The position numbers and the translations under genes are program-made. The notes below the pieces were generated by a model. That model searched no databases, was not told where the DNA came from, and saw only the letters and a program-made list of their open reading frames with translations. From Dermatophilus congolensis (GTDB taxonomy: Bacteria; Actinomycetota; Actinomycetes; Actinomycetales; Dermatophilaceae), in assembly GCA_030538115.1 (NCBI GenBank), contig JAUNUP010000020.1:1-58754 (forward strand): 58,754 bases of DNA, in the 5' to 3' direction. Below, piece after piece: positions 49,691 to 58,754 of this stretch. Numbering within the stretch: the stretch's first letter is position 1; every line of letters starts with the position of its first letter.

Positions 49691-50634
49691 TGCAACTGCC
49701 ACACCTGCTCGGCATCGAGGGCATGGACCGCGAAACGATCACGACCATCCTCGACACCGCCGAGGAGATGGCGTTGGTGCAGCAGCGGGAGCTGAAGAAG
49801 CTGCCGGCTCTGCGTGGCCGAACGATCGTCAACATGTTCTTCGAAGACTCGACGCGTACGCGCCTGAGCTTCGACCTCGCGGCCAAACGCCTCTCCGCCG
49901 ACACGATGGCCTTCACCAGCAAGGGCAGCTCGACCAGCAAGGGCGAATCCCTGCGCGACACCGTGCTGACGATCAAGGCGATGGGGGTCGACGGCTTCGT
50001 CATCCGCCACGCCGTCTCGGGCGCACCGAAACTCGCGATGGAGTGGAGCGGCCTGCCCGTGCTCAACGCCGGCGACGGCATGCACGAGCACCCGACCCAA
50101 GCGCTGCTCGACGCGTTCGCGATGCGGCACCAACTCGGCGACCTCGAAGGCAAGCACGTCGCAATCGCGGGGGATCTGCGGCACAGCCGCGTCGTGCGCT
50201 CGAACCTCTTCTGTCTCGCAGCCCTCGGCGCCCGCGTGACGCTGGTCGCGCCTCCGACGTTGTTCCCCGATGCCGTGCGCGACTGGGACGTCATGTCGAC
50301 GCCCGGCTTCGACATGACCACCGACCTCGACGACGTGGTCGACAACGTCGACGCGCTCATGATGCTGCGGGTGCAGCGCGAGCGGATGGCCGGCGGGTTC
50401 TTCCCCTCCGAAGCCGAATACACCGACCGCTGGGGCCTCACTCGCGAGCGACTCGCCCGTCTGCCCGAGCACGCCGCGATCTGCCACCCCGGCCCGATGA
50501 ACCGCGGCCTCGAGATCTCGCCTGAAGCGGCCGACGCCGCGAATTCACTGATCCTCGACCAGGTCTCGGCCGGGGTCGCGATCCGCATGGCCGTGCTGTT
50601 CCACATCTTCTCCGGAGAGGACTCCAACTCATGA
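49690..50634 (+). CDS. pyrB: Aspartate carbamoyltransferase catalytic subunit
   Basis: A 314-aa enzyme making carbamoyl-aspartate. The carbamoyl phosphate site is FFEDSTRTRLSFDLAAKRL, and NAGDGMHEHPTQALLDAFAM and IAGDLRHSRVVRSN follow. No pyrI subunit gene is present, as usual in actinobacteria. It overlaps pyrC by 4 nt. Confidence 0.96.
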   Translation: MQLPHLLGIEGMDRETITTILDTAEEMALVQQRELKKLPALRGRTIVNMFFEDSTRTRLSFDLAAKRLSADTMAFTSKGSSTSKGESLRDTVLTIKAMGVDGFVIRHAVSGAPKLAMEWSGLPVLNAGDGMHEHPTQALLDAFAMRHQLGDLEGKHVAIAGDLRHSRVVRSNLFCLAALGARVTLVAPPTLFPDAVRDWDVMSTPGFDMTTDLDDVVDNVDALMMLRVQRERMAGGFFPSEAEYTDRWGLTRERLARLPEHAAICHPGPMNRGLEISPEAADAANSLILDQVSAGVAIRMAVLFHIFSGEDSNS

Positions 50635-51980
50635 CTCGCGACACCTTCGACCTCGTCGTCACCAACGCCAGGCTGCTGGGCGAGAAGGCCGTCGACATCG
50701 CGGTCTCGGGCGGCCGCATCGCGCAGATCGCGGATGCCGGTTCGATCGACACCGATGGCGTTCGCGTCGTCGCAGGCGAGGGCCTCGTGGCCCTCCCCGG
50801 GTTCGTCGACCCGCACACGCACTTGCGCGAGCCGGGGCGTGAAGACACCGAGACGATCGCCACCGGCGCGAGGGCCGCAGCAGCCGGCGGGTACACCGCC
50901 GTGATGGCGATGGCCAACACGACCCCCGTCACCGACACGGCCGCTGCCGCCGAGTGGGTCTACGACACCGGCCTGCGCGCCCCGCACTGCGACGTACACC
51001 CGGTCGGCAGCGTCACCAAGGGCCTCGCGGGCGAAGAACTCGCCGAGCTGGGGCTCATGGCGAACAGCCGCGCTCGGGTGCGCATGTTCAGCGACGACGG
51101 CAAGTGCGTCTACGACCCCTTGCTCATGCGCCGGGCGCTCGAATACGTCACGACGTTCGACGGCGTCATCGCCCAGCACAGCCAAGACCCGCGCCTGGCT
51201 CCGCACACCTCGTGCTGCCACGAAGGCCCCGTCTCCGGGCGGCTCGGGCTGCCCGGGTGGCCTGCAGTGGCGGAGGAGTCGATCATCGCCCGCGACATCA
51301 TGCTCGCGAAGGCCGCAGGCGCCCGGCTGCACGTGTGTCACCTCTCCACGGCGGGCTCGGTCGAACTCGTGCGCTGGGGCAAGTCGCAGGGTGTGCAGAT
51401 CACCGCGGAGGCGACCCCGCACCACCTGGCGCTCACGGTCGACCTGCTCGAGAGCTACGACTCCGTGTACAAGGTCAACCCGCCGCTGCGCACCGAAGCC
51501 GACGTGGAGGCGCTGCGTGCGGGCCTCGCCGACGGCACCATCGACGTCATCGGTACCGACCACGCCCCGCACGGCCTGGTCGACAAGCAGCACGATTTCC
51601 AGGTCGCCGCGTTCGGGATGCTCGGCCTCGAGACCGCCCTGTCAGTGGTGAGCGAGGTCATGGTCAAGCCCGGTCGCATGAGCTGGGCCGATGTCGCGCA
51701 GGCGATGTCGGTGCGTCCGGCTCGCCTCGCCGGCCTCGACGACCAGGGCCGCCCCCTGGAGGTGGGGGAGCCCGCCAACATCACGCTCGTCGACCCGGAG
51801 GCGACCGTCACGGTGAACCGCGACGACTCCCTCTCCCTCTCCCGCAACAACCCGTGGCACGGCCGCACCCTCACCGGGCGCGTCATGACCACGATCCTGC
51901 GCGGCGTGCCGACGTACGAGAACGGCGTCATCGCCGACCTCACGGGTGTCGCGACCAAGCCCGCCGGAGGCCGTGCGTGA
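50631..51980 (+). CDS. pyrC: Dihydroorotase
   Basis: A 449-aa zinc amidohydrolase cyclising carbamoyl-aspartate. The metal motif is [17 protein letters not shown]; later ligands are in [15 protein letters not shown] and [12 protein letters not shown]. The class I type has a final [12 protein letters not shown] stretch. ATGA overlap with pyrB and GTGA overlap with carA. Confidence 0.96.
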   Translation: MTRDTFDLVVTNARLLGEKAVDIAVSGGRIAQIADAGSIDTDGVRVVAGEGLVALPGFVDPHTHLREPGREDTETIATGARAAAAGGYTAVMAMANTTPVTDTAAAAEWVYDTGLRAPHCDVHPVGSVTKGLAGEELAELGLMANSRARVRMFSDDGKCVYDPLLMRRALEYVTTFDGVIAQHSQDPRLAPHTSCCHEGPVSGRLGLPGWPAVAEESIIARDIMLAKAAGARLHVCHLSTAGSVELVRWGKSQGVQITAEATPHHLALTVDLLESYDSVYKVNPPLRTEADVEALRAGLADGTIDVIGTDHAPHGLVDKQHDFQVAAFGMLGLETALSVVSEVMVKPGRMSWADVAQAMSVRPARLAGLDDQGRPLEVGEPANITLVDPEATVTVNRDDSLSLSRNNPWHGRTLTGRVMTTILRGVPTYENGVIADLTGVATKPAGGRA

Positions 51981-53328
51981 CGCGACTCGCAAAGACTGAG
52001 ACCGATGCCGCCGATGCGGTCGACGCTGTCATGGAGGCGTTGCGACGTCCACCGGCAGTGCTGGTCCTCGAGGACGGACGCATCTTTCGGGGCGAGGCCT
52101 ACGGAGCGATCGCCAGCACGACGGGCGAGGCGGTCTTCAACACCGGCATGACCGGGTACCAAGAGACCCTCACCGACCCGTCGTACCACCGCCAGGTCGT
52201 CGTGATGACCTCGCCGCACATCGGCAACACGGGCATCAACGACGAAGACCAGGAGAGTCGGCAGATCTGGGTGGCGGGGTTCGTCGTGCGTGACCCCGCG
52301 ATCCGGGCGAGCAACTGGCGTAGTCGCCGCGACCTCGAAGACGAGCTGCGCGAGCAGGGCATCGTGGGCATCTGCCACATCGACACTCGCGCGCTCACGC
52401 GGCATCTGCGCAACGAGGGCGCGATGCGCGTCGGGGTCTTCTCCGGCGAGGCGGCCACCCGCCCCGAGGCCGAGTTGCTCGACGAGGTGCGGTCGTCGCC
52501 GCAAATGGTCGGCGCGGCGCTCGTCGACGAGGTGACGACGGGGGAGACCCTCGAACGCTTCGATGCACCAGGGCCCGACGCAGGCCTCGGCGAGGCGACC
52601 GACCGCGTGCCGCTGGACCGCGAGCCCGACTACGTCATCGCACTGGTCGACCTTGGGATCAAGGAACAGTCGATCCGGCAATTCAACGCCCGCGGCGTCA
52701 AGGTCTTTGTGCTCGCAGCGGATTCGAGCATCGACGACATCATGGCCGTGGCCGGCGTGCACGCGACCGAGGGCCCTGACGGGGTCTTCTTCTCCAACGG
52801 GCCCGGCGACCCCTCGACGGCCGAGACGCAGATCGACCTCCTGCGTGAGGTACTGCGCCGGAGGATCCCGTTCTTCGGCATCTGTTTCGGCAACCAATTG
52901 CTCGGGCGGGCGCTCGGATTCGACACGTACAAGCTGCAATTCGGGCACCGGGGCATCAATCAGCCGGTGCTCGTCAAGGCCACGGGTCTTGTCGACATCA
53001 CCGCGCACAACCACGGCTTCGCCGTCGACGCACCGATCGACCGCGACGTGACGGCTCCGCTCGACCGGATGCCTGAAGACCAGGGAGGCGGAACCGAGAT
53101 CGGGCGGGTGCGGGTCTCGCACATCTGCCTCAACGACGACGTGGTCGAGGGCCTGCAGTGTCTCGACAGCCCGGCGTTCTCGGTGCAGTTCCACCCTGAG
53201 GCCGCTGCCGGCCCGCACGACAGCCAGTACATCTTCGACGACTTCGTGGCACTCATGGCCGCTACGCACGGCGTGACGGACACGGCGACCAGCGCGTCGA
53301 GTGAGTCCGGTGAGAGGGGCCAGGCGTG

Positions 53329-53329
<1 letters not shown>
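51977..53329 (+). CDS. carA: Carbamoyl phosphate synthase small subunit
   Basis: A 450-aa glutaminase subunit. The N-terminal domain has [16 protein letters not shown] and [17 protein letters not shown]; the class I amidotransferase Cys is in [16 protein letters not shown], and the His/Glu in [14 protein letters not shown]. The first 20 residues are a nonconserved lead. GTG start at 51977 overlaps the pyrC stop. It is longer than enteric CarA because of the lead and a loop near [14 protein letters not shown]. Confidence 0.94.
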
Positions 53330-56660
<3,331 letters not shown>

Positions 56661-56664
<4 letters not shown>

Positions 56665-57569
56665 GCGCGGTCAAAGACGGGGGCAGGCCCGTCGTGCAGG
56701 TCGAGGCGCGACTCGTCGCGACCCGACCGGCGGGGGAGTACCAGTACATGACGTTCGCGGCCCCCGGGCTGCCCGACCTGGCCAAGCCGGGTCAGTTCGT
56801 CGGTCTCACCGTCGGCGGCGACCTCAGCGGCGCGCTGCTGCGACGCTCGTTCGCCCTCCACGCGGTGAGCCCGGCGGCCGACCGGTCGGAGGAGGACATC
56901 CTCGACATCGTCGTGGCACCCGCAGGCAAGGGCACCCAGTGGCTCACGACACGCGAGATCGGCTCGTACGTCGACCTCGTCGGCCCGCTCGGCCGGCCCT
57001 TCCCGCTGCCGCGTGAGCGCGTCACGTGCGTGCTCGTCGGAGGCGGCTACGGAAGCGCGCCGCTGTTCTGGCTCGCCGCAGTGCTCCGCGAGCGGGGCTG
57101 CCGTGTCGAGTTCGTGCTCGGTGCCGCCAACCGTGAGCGTCTCTTCGGCGCCGAGAAGGCGGAGCGGTACGCCGACGGCGTCACGATCGTCACCGACGAC
57201 GGATCCCGCGGACAGCGGGGCTGGGTCTCCGATGTGCTGCCCGACGTGATCCTCCGCTCCGACGCCTCGGTCGTGTACGCGTGCGGCCCGATGCCGATGC
57301 TCGAATCTGTCACCCGCATCGCGGCCGAACGTGGCATCGTCGCGCAGGTCTCGGTGGAAGAGTCGATGGCCTGCGGCGTCGGCGTGTGCATGACATGCGT
57401 CATGCCGGTCATGGGCTCCGACGGCACCACCCGCATGGTCCGCTCGTGCGTCGAAGGCCCGACCTTCCGCGGCGATCGCATCCGCTGGGACGCCTTCGAC
57501 GACGGCTGGTGCTCCGTTCCGTCCGACACGCTCGGTGCACCCAGGGCGCCCCTTGCAGGAGGTCACTGA
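56661..57569 (+). CDS. pyrK: Dihydroorotate dehydrogenase electron transfer subunit
   Basis: A 302-aa flavoprotein with an FAD-binding part ([12 protein letters not shown]), an NAD-binding part ([18 protein letters not shown]) and a C-terminal 2Fe-2S motif ([13 protein letters not shown] with a fourth Cys in MVRSCVEGP). It passes electrons from the PyrD FMN to NAD+. ATG overlap with carB of 4 nt and one shared base with pyrD. Confidence 0.92.
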
Positions 57570-58612
57570 TGTTCGGTCGCCGACGTAACCAAGAGCACGA
57601 AGCCGCGCCGGAGCACGTCGACACCGGCGACGCACAGGCTGTGCGTGCCACGACGCCCGCGGTCGACCTCACGGCACGGCTCGGGCCGCTCACGCTGCCG
57701 AACCCCGTGATGACGGCCTCGGGCTGTGCGGCCAACGGTCGTGAACTGCACAACTTTTTCGACGTCTCCGGCCTGGGCGCGTTCGTCACGAAGACGGTCA
57801 TGGCCGAGCCCCGCTCGGGCCGCGGCACACCGCGCATGGCCGAGACCCCCTCCGGCATGCTCAACTCGATCGGCCTGCAGGGGCCCGGCATCGAGGAGTT
57901 CGTCGCGAAGGACCTGCCGTGGCTGCAGTCGGTCGGCGCCCGGGTGCTGGTGTCGATCGCCGGTAACGACGCCCGCGAGTTCGCTCACGTCGCAAAGGTG
58001 CTCACCGAGAGTCCCGCGTCTGCCGCGGTCGTCGGCATCGAGGTCAACATCTCGTGCCCCAACGTCGCCAACCGCGGCCTCGTGTTCGCGTGCGACCCGG
58101 TCTCGGCCGCCGAGGTCATCGATCGCGTGCGTCGTCAGGTGAGCGATTCGGTGCCGCTGTTCGCCAAGCTCAGCCCCGACGTCACCGACATCGTCGGCAT
58201 CGCCCGCGCGGTGGTGCACGCCGGTGCCGACGGCCTGACGATGATCAACACCCTGCTCGGCATGGAGATCGACACCGAGCGTCTGCGTCCGCACCTCGCC
58301 GGTATCACGGGCGGCCTCTCCGGACCCGCCATCCGACCGGTCGCTGTGCGCGCTGTGTGGCAGGTCGCCGGCGCGATGCGTGACGGAGGCGTGCCGCGCC
58401 GCCCGATCATCGGCGTCGGAGGCATCCGTACCGGGCTAGACGCGCTGCAGTTTCTCGCCGCCGGGGCCGGTGCGGTGCAGGTCGGTACCGCCACGTTCCA
58501 CGACCCGCAGGCACCGCTGCGCGTGCGCGACGAACTCGAGGCCGAACTCGCCCGCCGGGGCGTCACCTCGCTCGAGGAGGTCGTGGGCGCGGCCCACCTC
58601 CGCCTGCCCTAG
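57569..58612 (+). CDS. pyrD: Dihydroorotate dehydrogenase, class 1B catalytic subunit
   Basis: A 347-aa FMN enzyme oxidising dihydroorotate. After a 30-residue polar lead the TIM barrel begins LTLPNPVMTASGCAANG. The NISCPNV motif provides Cys163, the class 1 catalytic base (class 2 enzymes have Ser there). FMN-binding residues are in IIGVGGIRTGLDALQFLAAG. Pairing with pyrK shows it is the NAD-linked type, not the membrane quinone type. The ATG shares a base with the pyrK stop. Confidence 0.94.
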   Translation: MFGRRRNQEHEAAPEHVDTGDAQAVRATTPAVDLTARLGPLTLPNPVMTASGCAANGRELHNFFDVSGLGAFVTKTVMAEPRSGRGTPRMAETPSGMLNSIGLQGPGIEEFVAKDLPWLQSVGARVLVSIAGNDAREFAHVAKVLTESPASAAVVGIEVNISCPNVANRGLVFACDPVSAAEVIDRVRRQVSDSVPLFAKLSPDVTDIVGIARAVVHAGADGLTMINTLLGMEIDTERLRPHLAGITGGLSGPAIRPVAVRAVWQVAGAMRDGGVPRRPIIGVGGIRTGLDALQFLAAGAGAVQVGTATFHDPQAPLRVRDELEAELARRGVTSLEEVVGAAHLRLP

Positions 58613-58745
58613 GCCCTGCGGGGGAGCCGGAGGCGCTCGAAGCTCGAAGCTGCCCACCCCCGGGCGGTCCTGTTCGCTACAGCGCCCGACCATCGACACA
58701 GCATCCGACAATCGACCTGAGCAGAGAAGCTAGCGAAGGAGCGCC

Positions 58746-58754
58746 ATGTCCACG
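58746..58754 (+). CDS. Start of the next gene (partial, three codons)
   Basis: ATG with an aaggag site (58737-58742 region) begins a frame MST cut by the window end. Operon position suggests orotidine 5'-phosphate decarboxylase (pyrF), but three codons cannot show it. The 133 nt between pyrD and this start contain no gene that I can see. Confidence 0.35.

Overview
This is high-GC DNA from an actinobacterium. The evidence is strong third-position GC bias, many GTG starts, actinobacterial gene order (hydrolase-tlyA-nadK-recN, ruvX-mltG-aroE-aroC-aroK-aroB, efp-nusB, pyrR-pyrB-pyrC-carA-carB) and an EF-P with the actinobacterial tip loop. The mix looks like Micrococcales (Dermatophilaceae/Intrasporangiaceae-like). 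That family-level placement is a guess from gene order and was not computed. I see no rRNA, tRNA, CRISPR array, transposase or prophage.

Layout. 0.2-9.1 kb is a forward housekeeping block: an Arg/Gly-rich TPR protein, HAD-IIA phosphatase, a 73-aa protein, TlyA, NAD kinase, RecN, CTP synthase and a NUDIX hydrolase. 9.2-12.7 kb holds an alanine/glycine symporter, a YchJ/SEC-C protein and a Tat-exported metallophosphoesterase. 12.8-19.0 kb has aspS, a HAD phosphatase, a convergent O-antigen-ligase-like membrane protein and RarA. 19.2-32.6 kb is accessory: secreted glycerophosphodiesterase, a ParDE module, 3-hydroxyacyl-CoA dehydrogenase, a CPBP protease, a complete oligopeptide ABC importer with two paralogous binding lipoproteins, a tiny Trp-rich protein and a lipoprotein. 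32.8-41.4 kb is alaS-ruvX-mltG-aroE-aroC-aroK-aroB. 41.4-49.0 kb contains a third peptide-binding lipoprotein, efp-nusB, a lipoprotein esterase, a Phd/VapC module, a Uma2 nuclease-like protein and pgi. 49.1 kb to the end is the pyrimidine operon pyrR-pyrB-pyrC-carA-carB-pyrK-pyrD, and the next gene is just starting.

Function. The pyrimidine genes overlap by 1-4 nt almost throughout, and a PyrR-binding-loop-like hairpin occludes the pyrR Shine-Dalgarno sequence. aroE-aroC-aroK-aroB cover most of the shikimate pathway. The two exported phosphate-releasing enzymes carry PHO-box-like direct repeats upstream, suggesting a shared phosphate-starvation response.

The most unusual content is non-coding. 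A family of about 125-bp nested palindromes occurs as two identical copies at 17.14-17.46 kb and as one full plus one truncated copy in tandem at 25.19-25.45 kb. Two other hairpins with perfect 21- and 23-bp stems lie at gene ends, each with a CCTAG in the loop; one supplies the last codons of a gene. Candidate structured leaders precede the 78-aa protein and alaS.
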